Assembly (NCBI RefSeq): GCF_000211815.1
Contig: NZ_GL890940.1
Location: 120,540-184,539 of the forward strand
DNA: 64,000 bases
Source of the DNA: Moorena producens 3L
GTDB taxonomy: Bacteria; Cyanobacteriota; Cyanobacteriia; Cyanobacteriales; Coleofasciculaceae
Reading direction: 5' to 3'
The position numbers were made by a program, and so were the translations under genes. Positions 1 to 9,076 of the stretch are shown piece by piece. Under the pieces are notes generated by a model, which worked only from the letters and a program-made list of their open reading frames with translations, searched no databases and had not been told where the DNA came from. Each line of letters opens with the position of its first letter. The first letter of the stretch is position 1.

Positions 1-711
1 TTTTAAAGAAGCATAAGTTTGCGGTAGGTATGTTAGTAAAATTAATAGGGGAATCCACCAGTCTACAGTAAACAATAAAGCAAACATAGTTGTGAGGGTG
101 ACCAGTATTTTTAAACTGGTTGAAAAAACCCTTAAAAGGCTGATTGGCTCCTGGCCTACTTGTCCTTGAAGCATTTCTAATTCATCGTAAAACTCCGGAT
201 TCTCAAAATTATTAATATCAGCAAAGCTATTAGCTTTCTCTATTAATTTCAGGTTGAGACTAGCCATGAGCTGATCTGAGAGTTTCATAAAGGCAATGTT
301 AACCCAAGGGCTGATCAGATTATCTAAGAACAGTGCTGCCACCCAAAGCAACACAAGAATGGCAATTATTTTGAAGTCATAGTCTCCTCCCGGAACTAGG
401 GAAGCCACCGTGTCCACCACTTGTTTTTGAATTCCTACTGTGATAGCAGGAATTAAACTTTGCAACAACAAAACGATAACTACAAATGCCGTTGCTTTTG
501 GTGCAGTTGCCCACAATAAAACTAGGGAAAAACGAATACTTTGGATAAAAACTGTAATAGATTGCTTGAATTTAGCGATTAATTTTTCCTCGTTATCTTG
601 ATTAGTCGTTTCCTCATTATTATTGTTTTCACTAGCTGTTGTCGCTTCTTCAGAATTATCTTGATTATTATTTTCGTTATTAGCTGTTATCTGTTCGCTG
701 GATTGACTCAT
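1..711 (-). CDS. ABC transporter permease/ATP-binding protein, N-terminal part (cut by window edge)
   Basis: Reading the minus strand from the ATG at 711 gives about 237 codons open to the window edge. The first 50 residues are very rich in Asn, Gln and Glu (starting MSQSSEQITANNENNNQDN). After them come hydrophobic helices typical of a type 1 ABC exporter membrane domain (FSLVLLWATAPKATAFVVIV near residue 70, then a second helix near 120), with the connecting helices that precede the nucleotide-binding domain. The ATP-binding half would lie outside the window, so substrate and partner are unknown. The next genes downstream in coordinates encode glycosyltransferases, so export of a glycosylated product is possible but unproven. 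Confidence 0.7.
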   Translation of the reverse strand, partial: MSQSSEQITANNENNNQDNSEEATTASENNNNEETTNQDNEEKLIAKFKQSITVFIQSIRFSLVLLWATAPKATAFVVIVLLLQSLIPAITVGIQKQVVDTVASLVPGGDYDFKIIAILVLLWVAALFLDNLISPWVNIAFMKLSDQLMASLNLKLIEKANSFADINNFENPEFYDELEMLQGQVGQEPISLLRVFSTSLKILVTLTTMFALLFTVDWWIPLLILLTYLPQTYASLK

Positions 712-737
712 TAGGCTCCCTTATAATTAACCTTGTT

Positions 738-881
738 TCAAAACAATTTCCGAATTGCTGACTCCACCTTATCTCCCACCGCTGACCAAGAGTATTCGGC
801 TTTTACCAGTTCATAGGCATAATTACCAAGTCTTGCTTCTAAAGAAGCATCTGACCAAAGTTGGCATATCCCTTCAACAAT
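738..881 (-). pseudogene. C-terminal remnant of a family 4 glycosyltransferase
   Basis: About 48 codons, ending in a stop at 738, read LWSDASLEARLGNYAYELVK followed by AEYSWSAVGDKVESAIRKLF. This is the usual C-terminal helix pair of GT-B (GT4) glycosyltransferases. An in-frame stop lies just upstream at 882-884 and there is no start, so it is a tail without a gene. It sits between an intact GT4 gene and the ABC transporter gene. It may be what remains of a second glycosyltransferase after a deletion. Confidence 0.55.
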
Positions 882-913
882 TTATTGAATTGTGTTTCTC
901 CTTGTTAGGGCAA

Positions 914-1864
914 TTAATTGACAGATTGACTTTCGGTAAATAATATTTCTTTTTCATATTCCTTAACGTAATTAGCCGCCATTGTTAGATAATGAAAGTC
1001 TTTCATGGCTTTTTCCCGACAAGCTTGAGGCGAAATCTCTTTAAGTTTCTCCACAGCAGCAATATATTCGTTCTGTTTGCGACAAATGAAGCCAACATCA
1101 GGTGAAACTATTTCCCGAAAAGCTCCGCGATCGCTACAAATTACTGGAGTTCCGGAAATTAAGGCTTCAGGAACAACTAAGCCAAAAGGTTCGTGGATCA
1201 GGGTTGGGGCAAGGAGTGCTTTAGCACCAGCGATTAATTCGGCTTTCTGTTGTCCCCGTATTTCACCAACAAATTCAACCCCTTGCTCCCGGCACATGGC
1301 AGCAAATTGACGTTGATAAAACTCATTTTTACTGGAACCTGCCACAACCAGCTTGATACCTAGTTCTTGGACTAAGAGCAAGGCGAGACCAAATCCTTTC
1401 AACACGGCTCTTTCTAAACCGCATACCAAAAAAATGAAATAATCAGATTTGGTTTCAGAATAGATGAATTCAGCCGGATCGATGCTATTGTGAACATAGC
1501 GATCGCAACCATAGCTTTGGGCATGGGAGCGTGAAACAAAAATCCAATTCTCTTTTGACAAACCTGAAACATCATGATTCCCAAAAGGAGCCTGGAATGT
1601 TCTTACCCAAGGCTTACCAGAGGAATCAAAGGAAGCATATGGGGAAACATCTTGAGGCTGTAGAATATCAACATCAAACCTTCGTTCCCTGACCTGATTA
1701 ACGGTTTCTGGCAAAGGTTCTAGGATTTCCTTCTCTCCAAGATTGTAGAAAACATCATGTCCTAGTTCTCCCAACCCTTTAGCCAGCAGGTCTGTGGTAT
1801 GTTGAGATGCAGTTCCAGTCAATTTAGCTGGATATTGATGATTACTCGATAGGTAGATACGCAT
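914..1864 (-). CDS. glycosyltransferase family 4 (GT-B fold)
   Basis: Predicted cytoplasmic sugar transferase that moves a sugar from a nucleotide-sugar donor to an unknown acceptor. The protein starts MRIYLSSNHQYPA, the usual N-terminal beta strand and loop of GT4 enzymes, so I choose the ATG at 1864. A start 15 codons upstream would add non-conserved residues. The C-terminal half carries the donor-site pattern: APTLIHEPFGLVVPEALISG with the E-x7-E motif, then GTPVICSDRGAFREIV. Length is about 316 residues, slightly short for the family. The gene is followed by a degenerate GT4 tail and an ABC exporter, suggesting a partly decayed glycan or glycolipid locus. Confidence 0.8.
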   Translation of the reverse strand: MRIYLSSNHQYPAKLTGTASQHTTDLLAKGLGELGHDVFYNLGEKEILEPLPETVNQVRERRFDVDILQPQDVSPYASFDSSGKPWVRTFQAPFGNHDVSGLSKENWIFVSRSHAQSYGCDRYVHNSIDPAEFIYSETKSDYFIFLVCGLERAVLKGFGLALLLVQELGIKLVVAGSSKNEFYQRQFAAMCREQGVEFVGEIRGQQKAELIAGAKALLAPTLIHEPFGLVVPEALISGTPVICSDRGAFREIVSPDVGFICRKQNEYIAAVEKLKEISPQACREKAMKDFHYLTMAANYVKEYEKEILFTESQSVN

Positions 1865-1977
1865 TTTCTGCTTGATAAAACTGATACAAAGCGCCACTAA
1901 TTGTGACATTTTGAAGTTTACTTATTGGTTCAACTGAGTAAGTCGCCAATCCGACGGCTCCCCTAGTCAGCAACACC

Positions 1978-2031
1978 TCATCCACAGGCATTCACGGTCG
2001 ATGCAACCGCAGCATTTATATTACCGCACTG
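1978..2031 (-). pseudogene. possible C-terminal scrap of a TnpB-type transposon protein
   Basis: A short minus-strand stretch reads CGNINAAVASTVNACG and then a stop. The ending resembles the TVNACG-like tails of cyanobacterial IS200/IS605 TnpB proteins, as I remember them. A plus-strand scrap at about 2262-2335 (GTVTPLPRKGTATKVAETF) has a similar flavour. Both are too short to prove. The rest of the 1910-2372 gap shows no gene I can support. Confidence 0.25.
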
Positions 2032-2378
2032 CTAGAAAAGTTGTCAACCAGGTTCGGGCTGTCCTAGAGTGACCAGTAGGAGGTTCAACTCTCACACATT
2101 GGTAAAATAAATAGCATAAAAATCCTGTATACTGATGTATACTTATTCAGGCCAAGAAAAACCGCTATGATCAAACGTGGCAGTAAATCTTGTCAACTGG
2201 AACAATAATAGACAATCAATCGTATAATTCTAAAGTTTACTCATTGTTGTAGCTTCCAGGGCTAACTACGGAACAGTTACTCCCCTGCCTCGTAAAGGAA
2301 CTGCAACTAAAGTCGCCGAGACATTTGTCCGACCGTAGCTAAAGCTGAATAGTTTCCAAACTACCGATTTTTTTGAAG

Positions 2379-3458
2379 ATGAACTCATTGAGATTCCACT
2401 GGCGATTAGCCGCACAAGCAAATAGGTTAGGCGTTGTTTCACAAGATGCTAAACTCCAGGCAAGTAATTCACCTGAGCAACAAGTGAATTTACCAGATAT
2501 CGAGAATAATCTTTTCTTCTGCCGCCGTGCCGAAGAAATTGGTATTGATTCCCTGTTGACTGCCTTCGGCTATTACAGACCAGATCCAATTCTACTTTCC
2601 ACTGCTTTAGCAATGGCAACAGAAAGGATCAAATTTATGGTTGCCTATCGACCCGGAGCAATTTCACCTACCTTGTTTGTCCAACAAATTAATACGCTTT
2701 CTGCCTTAAGCAATGGCAGAGTGAGCTTAAATGTAATTATGGGTCATTCCCAAAAAGAGCAAGGCTACTATGGTGATTTTCTCGAACACGATCAACGTTA
2801 TCAGCGAGCCGAGGAGTTTTTAGAGATTTGTCAAGGGTTTTGGCAAAAAAATGGCGGGTTTACTTTTAAAGGCACCTACTACCATATTGAAGAAGGGCAA
2901 GTAGGTACTCCTTTCGTGGCACCAGAGAGGAATTCCCCAGAAATTTACATCGGTGGCGGTTCGCCTCCGGCACAGGAACTCGCTGTAAAGCAAGGTAATT
3001 GTTGGTTACTTCTTTTCGATACCCCAGATAAACTGCGACCACGTGTTAAAACCATAATTGACCAAGGAATAGAGGTGGGTCTACGTGGTTCTATAATTGC
3101 TAGACCTACTCGTGAAGAAGCCATAGAAGCTGCTTACTCTTTGATTAATACTGGCAACAAACAATGGATTGAGGAAGTATTTGTTAAGAACTCTGATTTC
3201 CAATCGATAAAATTTGCTTATCAAGAAGAAGCTGATGGTAATTGGCTTACCCCTTGGTTATGGAAGGGTGCTGTACCTGCCCATGGACCGTCTTCTATGG
3301 CCCTTGTCGGAAGCCCGATTGATATTGCTGAAGCAATCATGGAATATAAAAAGATGGGCTGCTCTCAGTTCATTTTTTCTGGTTGGCCTGAACTGGAAAC
3401 AATGACCTACTTTGGTAAGGAAATTTTACCCCTGGTTAGGGAGATGGAAAAGATATAG
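2379..3458 (+). CDS. LLM-class flavin-dependent monooxygenase (SsuD/luciferase-like)
   Basis: Predicted FMNH2-dependent monooxygenase with a TIM-barrel fold like bacterial luciferase and alkanesulfonate monooxygenase. Family features are visible: FFCRRAEEIGIDSLLTAFGY near the N-terminus, the KFMVAYRPG strand, SNGRVSLNVIMGHS (residues about 110-125), and the later PEIYIGGGSPPAQELAVK motif. I start at ATG 2379, giving 359 residues; a TTG two codons upstream is also in frame. There is no adjacent flavin reductase or sulfonate transporter, so it stands alone and its substrate (sulfonate or other) cannot be assigned. The upstream 460 bp hold only transposon scraps. Confidence 0.85.
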   Translation: MNSLRFHWRLAAQANRLGVVSQDAKLQASNSPEQQVNLPDIENNLFFCRRAEEIGIDSLLTAFGYYRPDPILLSTALAMATERIKFMVAYRPGAISPTLFVQQINTLSALSNGRVSLNVIMGHSQKEQGYYGDFLEHDQRYQRAEEFLEICQGFWQKNGGFTFKGTYYHIEEGQVGTPFVAPERNSPEIYIGGGSPPAQELAVKQGNCWLLLFDTPDKLRPRVKTIIDQGIEVGLRGSIIARPTREEAIEAAYSLINTGNKQWIEEVFVKNSDFQSIKFAYQEEADGNWLTPWLWKGAVPAHGPSSMALVGSPIDIAEAIMEYKKMGCSQFIFSGWPELETMTYFGKEILPLVREMEKI

Positions 3459-3696
3459 TCGTGAAGTACATCATGCCAGCCATCAGCCTGCCGTAACAGA
3501 GACTAAACGGATAGTTTACCTGTTTATTCAAAAGCTGTTACTGTAGTGCATTAGCTGATAACTGAATGCTTCTATCACAACCAGTTTTTTTTAATTGTAT
3601 TGAAATTAACCGGAAACTGCTAAAATTAAACACAAATTACAATCAAGAAGATGGAAAGTGTCAAGCAATTTACTAAATACATGAGAGCTGATGAAC

Positions 3697-3924
3697 CTGG
3701 TTGACTGACAAAAGTTTACGAGCGAAGCCCTGAAACTCTCTATATACAAGGGTTCTAGGGCTTACAGCAAATGCACTTATGGATTGATCGTTTTGGGCTT
3801 CAGATTTTAAGCTTGATCATTTGCCTTCAAGCCTTTTGCCACTAAAGGGCTTCGCCGGGTTCGCTTGGAGAGTGCGGAAACCCTTATTGAGCAGTCGATC
3901 TGAAATGTTTTGTCAGTCAACCAG
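3697..3924 (+). mobile_element. MITE-like element with 17-bp perfect terminal inverted repeats
   Basis: CTGGTTGACTGACAAAA at 3697-3713 is matched exactly in inverted orientation at 3908-3924. The 228-bp interior has no open frame and itself holds inverted pieces around GAAGCCCT and AGGGCTTC. AC flanks both ends, but a two-base duplication is weak evidence. No transposase is inside. Confidence 0.6.
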
Positions 3925-3929
3925 ACTAC

Positions 3930-3970
3930 AAATCTCCGTAACCCTTACAGTGTAAGGATTACGGAGATTT
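3930..3970. repeat. near-perfect 41-bp palindrome (hairpin)
   Basis: AAATCTCCGTAA is paired with TTACGGAGATTT across a centre that itself pairs CCTTACA with TGTAAGG. This gives one almost uninterrupted stem of about 19 bp ending in a T run. It could act as a bidirectional terminator or be another repeat element. It lies 6 bp after the MITE. Confidence 0.5.
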
Positions 3971-4065
3971 TTGAATTGTGTAATTAATTTTGTGCACCTG
4001 CTTAGCAATTTCCTGGTTTTTGATGTACAGTAAGTAGGAGAGTAGAATAAAAGGAAAAAGAGAGG

Positions 4066-4200
4066 ATGAGAGTATATTCATTAGATGTTAGAAAAAAGAT
4101 AATAGAGGCAAATGAAAAGGGAAGAGTATCAATTAGATAAAGTAGCCGATAATTTCAATCTAGGAAATATCACAAAATTGTTTACCAATTAGCGAAATTA
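4066..4200 (+). pseudogene. IS630-type transposase, N-terminal remnant
   Basis: From the ATG at 4066 the sequence reads MRVYSLDVRKKIIEANEKGR followed by VSIR and a stop, with more stops soon after. The start resembles the first helix-turn-helix of IS630-family transposases (M-x-YS-D-R-KI...G). The rest of the transposase is missing. IS630 elements duplicate TA, which fits the TA-flanked MITEs elsewhere in this window. Confidence 0.5.
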
Positions 4201-4265
4201 GAACAAAAATTGAAACCGTTCCACAGAATAATGGCTTCATATAAATTTAGAATAAATGATGATTT

Positions 4266-5396
4266 ATGACACAATTTAGTATCTGGAAAAATTGTAAATA
4301 TCATAATTTGTTTACAGCAACTGCTTACAGTATTATTTTCACAATTACGTTAACAATATTTTTTGTTCTTGCCAATATAATATTTCCTTATCCTAACATT
4401 CTTAATTCTCCTAATAATGTTAATCTTAAGCTAAAATACTTTGCCGAACACAAAGATGAATATAATGCTATTTTTATCGGTCCTAGTACAACTGAACACG
4501 GTATAGTACCTAATTTATTCGATAAATTAATGGCAGAGCAAAACAGAGAAATTAAATCTTTTAATGGGGCAATTGGTGGAGCAACAGTAGCAGAGATAGA
4601 CTTTTATTTAAGAGATATAATTGCTTTAAAACCGGCTAATTTAAACTGGTTATTTATAGAATACCCCGATGCTATGGATGAGAAACTACGTAATTCAGGT
4701 TCTGCCAGAAGTATATATTGGCATACTCCTAAGCAAACCATCTTAGCTTTACGTATAATGTTGGAAAAAAAACATCCCCTCCGATTAAAATTTATTATTG
4801 CTTATGGCAACTTAAAAAGTTTCTTATATAGAATTTTATCGATGGGTAGATTTTCTAATTTTTGGCAACAAAAAGTATTACACTCCAACCCATTAAAGAT
4901 TGCAAAACAACAATTATTGATAGAAGAATCTGGATATATTTCCTTAGATCGGTTAGCTAAATATACTAGCAAATGGGACAATGTTAGACGAAAGCTTTTA
5001 AATAATTTAGATGATTATTATCAAAATGTAGATAAAGAAATATATAAGTTTAAGCAAAGGAACACTGCATCAATTAATCTCTTTAAACCTTATACTTTAA
5101 AAGTTATCAAAAATATGTGCGATCTGATCGAAGAACAGGGAATTAAGCCCATTGTTTTTATATCTCCAACTGTGGGATATGAAGAAACAACAGCAATGGA
5201 ATTGTATAAAAGCCGCAATACATCAGTAGTTTTTGCTTTAAACAATCCGGAAGCTTTCCCTACTTTATATCAAGTTGACAACAGATGGGATTTTGTGCAC
5301 TTAAATGACAGAGGTGCAAGGGAATTTACTCGTTCTATGGCAGAACAATTTACTAAATATCTTGAAACAGAAAAATCAGGAATCTATCCTTTATAA
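4266..5396 (+). CDS. SGNH/AlgX-DltD-like exported acyltransferase partner
   Basis: 376 residues with one N-terminal membrane helix (residues about 18-40), so probably anchored with the bulk outside the cytoplasm. Two blocks look like an SGNH-type active site: IFIGPSTTEHG (Ser nucleophile, residues about 75-85) and, near the C-terminus, DFVHLNDRGAREF, which could supply Asp and His. The stop is 9 bp before an MBOAT gene on the same strand. MBOAT plus SGNH/DltD/AlgJ partners is a known arrangement for O-acylating extracellular polymers. The overall sequence is not one I can name. The role is inferred mainly from the neighbour and these motifs. Confidence 0.6.
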   Translation: MTQFSIWKNCKYHNLFTATAYSIIFTITLTIFFVLANIIFPYPNILNSPNNVNLKLKYFAEHKDEYNAIFIGPSTTEHGIVPNLFDKLMAEQNREIKSFNGAIGGATVAEIDFYLRDIIALKPANLNWLFIEYPDAMDEKLRNSGSARSIYWHTPKQTILALRIMLEKKHPLRLKFIIAYGNLKSFLYRILSMGRFSNFWQQKVLHSNPLKIAKQQLLIEESGYISLDRLAKYTSKWDNVRRKLLNNLDDYYQNVDKEIYKFKQRNTASINLFKPYTLKVIKNMCDLIEEQGIKPIVFISPTVGYEETTAMELYKSRNTSVVFALNNPEAFPTLYQVDNRWDFVHLNDRGAREFTRSMAEQFTKYLETEKSGIYPL

Positions 5397-5405
5397 AAAT
5401 TAGAA

Positions 5406-6911
5406 ATGATTTTTACCGAATTTCGCTTCCTATTTTTTTTCCTTACAGTTTTCTGTATCTATTGGACATTAAGCGAACACCAGCATCGTAAAATTTGGTT
5501 ACTCATTTGTAGCTATATTTTTTATGCCGCTTGGAATTGGCGCTTCTTATCTTTAATGTTGGCTTCCACAATCATTGATTATATCATTGGTTTGATGATA
5601 TCAAGACCTATAATTGATGATGCTAATCCAGATTGGGAAACTAAGGAAACTGATAGGACAAAAAACTTTGATTGGAACAACCTTGCGTCAAAACCTATAG
5701 ACTTCCGACAACGCCAACTATGGCTAGTATTGAGTTTAATAGGCAATCTTAGTATCTTAGGATTTTTTAAGTATTATAACTTTTTTACTGATTCAGCGGC
5801 TAATTTTCTCAATTTACTTGGCTTACCTATAAGTTTTCCCATTCTACAAATTATTCTACCTGTAGGAATTAGCTTTTATACCTTTCAAACCCTCAGCTAC
5901 TCTTTAGATATTTACCGAGGTAAACTCAAACCAACTAAAAACTTTTGGGATTTTGCCTTGTTTGTCAGCTTTTTTCCCCAATTGGTTGCTGGGCCTATTG
6001 TTCGTGCTGCCATCTTTTTACCTCAGTTATTGACACCGAAAACATTTAGTCAAGTTGAGGTTAGGAGTTGTTTGATGCTGTTTCTGGTAGGATATTTTAA
6101 GAAAGCCTGTATTGCAGATAATCTTTCTCTTATAGTCGATGAGTATTTTGCTAATCCAGAGATTTATACAGTAGCGAGTGCTTGGATAAGTGTAATCTCT
6201 TTGAGCATCCAAGTTTACTGCGACTTTTCTGGATATTCAGATATGGCGATCGCATCTGCTGGTTTACTAGGCTATAAATTACCTTTAAACTTCAACTTTC
6301 CTTACTTTGCCAGTAACATCACAGAACTGTGGAAACGCTGGCATATTACTATGTCTATTTGGTTCCGAGACTATCTTTATATTCCTTTGATGAGAAGACG
6401 GGAAAAAAAAGATAGAACCAGTATATTCTCTTATAGTAATCTTATCTATACTATGCTGGTAACGGGACTATGGCATGGTGCAGCTTGGCACTTTGTTGTT
6501 TGGGGAGGATTACATGGTATAGCTTTAGCTGTACATAAAGAATGGTCAACACGGCTATCTCCCTACAAGAAATTACTACCTGTTAGAAATGCTCTAGGTG
6601 TCCCTTTAACGTTTTACTGGTTTTGTGCTTCTGGAATCTTTTTTCGCAGTGAAGATTTTTTTAGTGGCTTAACTATTGTCAAATCTTTTGTCTTGTTTAA
6701 TTCTCCTGGTACTGAAAACTTAGAACTTCAAGCTGCATGGATCTTTATTCCTTTAGTATTACTACATTGGGCAGCATACAAAAACTGGTTTAGTAACTGG
6801 TGGCGTATAATTCCCAATTGGAGTTTTGCGGCTATTTATGGACTTTGTGTTTCAGCTATTTTACCTTTGGTTAGAGTTGCTTATCAACCTTTCATCTACT
6901 TCCAATTCTAA
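5406..6911 (+). CDS. MBOAT family O-acyltransferase (AlgI/DltB-like)
   Basis: Integral membrane acyltransferase of 501 residues. Clear MBOAT landmarks are ILPVGISFYTFQTLSYSLDIYRG (about 152-175), SFFPQLVAGPIVRA, DFSGYSDMAI, FNFPYFASNITELWKRWHITMSIWFRDY (about 295-325), and the catalytic His region GLWHGAAWHFVVWGGLHG. Many hydrophobic helices span the protein. It probably moves an acetyl or other acyl group across the membrane to the partner encoded 9 bp upstream, for modification of a surface glycan. A small CCCGA-TCGGG hairpin at 6952-6964 may help end transcription. Confidence 0.9.
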   Translation: MIFTEFRFLFFFLTVFCIYWTLSEHQHRKIWLLICSYIFYAAWNWRFLSLMLASTIIDYIIGLMISRPIIDDANPDWETKETDRTKNFDWNNLASKPIDFRQRQLWLVLSLIGNLSILGFFKYYNFFTDSAANFLNLLGLPISFPILQIILPVGISFYTFQTLSYSLDIYRGKLKPTKNFWDFALFVSFFPQLVAGPIVRAAIFLPQLLTPKTFSQVEVRSCLMLFLVGYFKKACIADNLSLIVDEYFANPEIYTVASAWISVISLSIQVYCDFSGYSDMAIASAGLLGYKLPLNFNFPYFASNITELWKRWHITMSIWFRDYLYIPLMRRREKKDRTSIFSYSNLIYTMLVTGLWHGAAWHFVVWGGLHGIALAVHKEWSTRLSPYKKLLPVRNALGVPLTFYWFCASGIFFRSEDFFSGLTIVKSFVLFNSPGTENLELQAAWIFIPLVLLHWAAYKNWFSNWWRIIPNWSFAAIYGLCVSAILPLVRVAYQPFIYFQF

Positions 6912-7040
6912 GTTTAAAAGTAACAGACAATTCATTCTTTGGTTCAGCAACCCCGAAAATCGGGATAGATTCTATTTCATTCTGCCATTTTTGATAAATC
7001 ACTTCTTCTTTTGAGTGGAATCATACTTGTGCTTTGGTGA

Positions 7041-8345
7041 TTAGTTTTTGCTCGGCAAAGGTTGGTCAGGAATGCTATCGGGCAATTCCTCTTCCAGTAA
7101 TCTGAGGCGAGGATACTGATAAGCCGCAATGGTTCCAACAACTACTACTAAACCGATAACAATGTCTAGAAGACCAATTCCACGACCTTGGCCAACGCCA
7201 ATTATTTTTCCTAGATTTCCTGCTAAAATACTATCAGGAGCCATCAGAGGTTCAAAAATCAGATCGTCTAGAGGGCCAGCGATCCCATAACCAAGGGTTA
7301 AACCCACAGTAGCAATGGGATCTTTCAAACCAAAAACCCTTCCCTGTATCTCTGGAGGTACTTTCTTTTGAAACATGACTTGCACTAAACCGCTAATAAC
7401 CGGATATATAGCTAACAAACAAAAGTCAGAAACCGTGAATAGAGACAGGGAAGGGCGTAAACCTGCCAAAAATATGAAAAGACCTGCTAGGAGGGTAAAG
7501 CCAAATATAGTTTTGATGTAATGCTCCTGAGCTTTCCAGATACTCATCATCAGGCTACCTAATACTATTCCAGAACTGCCAATGGATAAAACAATCCCAA
7601 GACCAGTAGGGGAGGTGAGAGATAAAACTAGGGGAGTAGTAAGGACATTAAATATTCCTGTAAATAAGTTATTGCTAGCAAATAAAATTAATAATGCTAG
7701 CAATCCAGGTTTGGTAGTTAGAAAATTCCAGCCAAAGATAACCTCCTTCCAAAAAGATTTGTTCCCTGTCTGTTCATCTAGATTATTTAATTCCTGAAAT
7801 GTAACTACCATCAAGGGAACAATGGCACAAAATAAAGTCGCAAAGTCAATGACAATGATGCCTGGGATGTGAACAATGGGCAGCAATATACCTGCTAAAA
7901 CTGGTGCAATCAGTTTAGATACACCCCGCCCCAAACTGGTTAAGCCACTGGCACGAGGTAGGTTTTCTTTTGGTACTAGCAGAGTAGTGGCAGCAGCATA
8001 AGCATTAGCCTGAAAAGTGCTGAAGCAAGAACTAAGAGCTTCGATGATGTACAAGTGCCAAATTTCTAGGTTTCCTGTGATGAATAACCAAGCTATGCTT
8101 AAGGTGCAAAGACCAGCACAAAAATCAGCGATAATCATCGTCCAGCGACGGCTCCAGCGGTCTACAAATCCCCCTGCGATTGGGGAAATGAGTAGACTAG
8201 GCAAGCTACCACACAAAACCAGTAAGCCGAACTGGGTAACTGAGCCGGTTTCTTGAAACAACCAGACATTGAAGGCAAACTGAGTTAAGCGAGAACCTAC
8301 TAGGGAGAGAAATTGTCCAATCCAGATGATCAGAAAAATTATCAT
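7041..8345 (-). CDS. MFS transporter (macrolide-efflux-like)
   Basis: 434 residues with 10-12 predicted membrane helices starting directly at the N-terminus (IWIGQFLSLVGSRLTQFAFN). The MFS loop 2-3 motif is present as GGFVDRWSRR (about 58-68), and a second half-motif occurs near QKKVPPEIQGRVFG (about 330). This subfamily in cyanobacteria is often beside secondary-metabolite genes as a drug or product exporter, but no such genes adjoin it here. The substrate is unknown. It is convergent with the MBOAT gene. Confidence 0.85.
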   Translation of the reverse strand: MIIFLIIWIGQFLSLVGSRLTQFAFNVWLFQETGSVTQFGLLVLCGSLPSLLISPIAGGFVDRWSRRWTMIIADFCAGLCTLSIAWLFITGNLEIWHLYIIEALSSCFSTFQANAYAAATTLLVPKENLPRASGLTSLGRGVSKLIAPVLAGILLPIVHIPGIIVIDFATLFCAIVPLMVVTFQELNNLDEQTGNKSFWKEVIFGWNFLTTKPGLLALLILFASNNLFTGIFNVLTTPLVLSLTSPTGLGIVLSIGSSGIVLGSLMMSIWKAQEHYIKTIFGFTLLAGLFIFLAGLRPSLSLFTVSDFCLLAIYPVISGLVQVMFQKKVPPEIQGRVFGLKDPIATVGLTLGYGIAGPLDDLIFEPLMAPDSILAGNLGKIIGVGQGRGIGLLDIVIGLVVVVGTIAAYQYPRLRLLEEELPDSIPDQPLPSKN

Positions 8346-8456
8346 CTAGTTATACACCATTGTCATCTTTTGTGTAACAAAACGTAAGCATTCAGCCGTC
8401 AGCCGTCAGCCGTCAGCTTATTTGGCGTTGCTGATTCTGGGTATGGTTTAGCCCCC

Positions 8457-8588
8457 CTAGGGCGTGTTTTCAAACTCGGAGATCCCCTAAGTCCCCTTAA
8501 AAGGGGGACTTTGAGTATGGCTCCCCCCTTTTTAAGGGGGGCTGGGGGGGATCTAAATCTTGCGGAAAACTTTGAAAACACGCCCTAG
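8457..8588. mobile_element. 132-bp MITE-like element with 18-bp perfect inverted ends
   Basis: CTAGGGCGTGTTTTCAAA (8457-8474) is exactly inverted at 8571-8588. The interior holds C-rich and G-rich hairpins (AAGGGGGACT, CCCCCCTTTTTAAGGGGGG). The remainder of the 8346-9026 gap has CAGCCGT short repeats at 8396-8418 and no gene that I can support. Confidence 0.55.
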
Positions 8589-9026
8589 CCCCAGGGCTAA
8601 TTCATTGTGATCAGAGAAAATTAGGGCAGCCAGAAACTCGCGTAAACTATCAAAGTGAGCTCAATATGGAACTGTCCTACTTTTCCGATCAAGATCTTTC
8701 AATCATGCTGTCATACCAAATCCGTTTGTCACAACCCCTTTATAAAAATCGACCAAATCTTTGTATGCCAGGAATCTATGGTTATGCGGATCAGGGGGGT
8801 TAGGTAACAGGATTTGGGAAATGTCGTTGTCAGTCAATGGTTGGTGAGCACTCAATCGCTAAAAACCTGCACCGGTTCTAGGGAGCGAACCTATAAGTCA
8901 TAGCTTATAACGACTGATGCCCGATGCTGAATTTATTATTATTTTTGATTTAGGGAAGCCGATGGAACCAGACTCTGAAGACTCTTAGGGATTTGGGTGA
9001 TTCGTGATTCCATAGCGCTGCACCCA

Positions 9027-9073
9027 AGTAAGAATTAAGCTATCAGCAGACAGCTGATAGCTTAATTCTTACT
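9027..9073 (-). terminator. 21-bp perfect hairpin next to the NUDIX stop codon
   Basis: AGTAAGAATTAAGCTATCAGC pairs perfectly with its inverted copy at 9053-9073 around a 5-base loop. It begins 4 bp after the stop codon of the minus-strand NUDIX gene. It is well placed as a terminator, but the stem is AT-rich with no clear U tract and could equally be a palindromic repeat. Confidence 0.45.
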
Positions 9074-9076
9074 AAT

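Noticed and set aside
2041..2110. GGTTCAACTCTC considered as a tRNA T-loop
   Set aside because: No matching acceptor stem, anticodon arm or D-arm can be folded around it.
8399..8581. 60-codon minus-strand frame
   Set aside because: Lies entirely in the MITE at 8457-8588 and CAGCCGT repeats.
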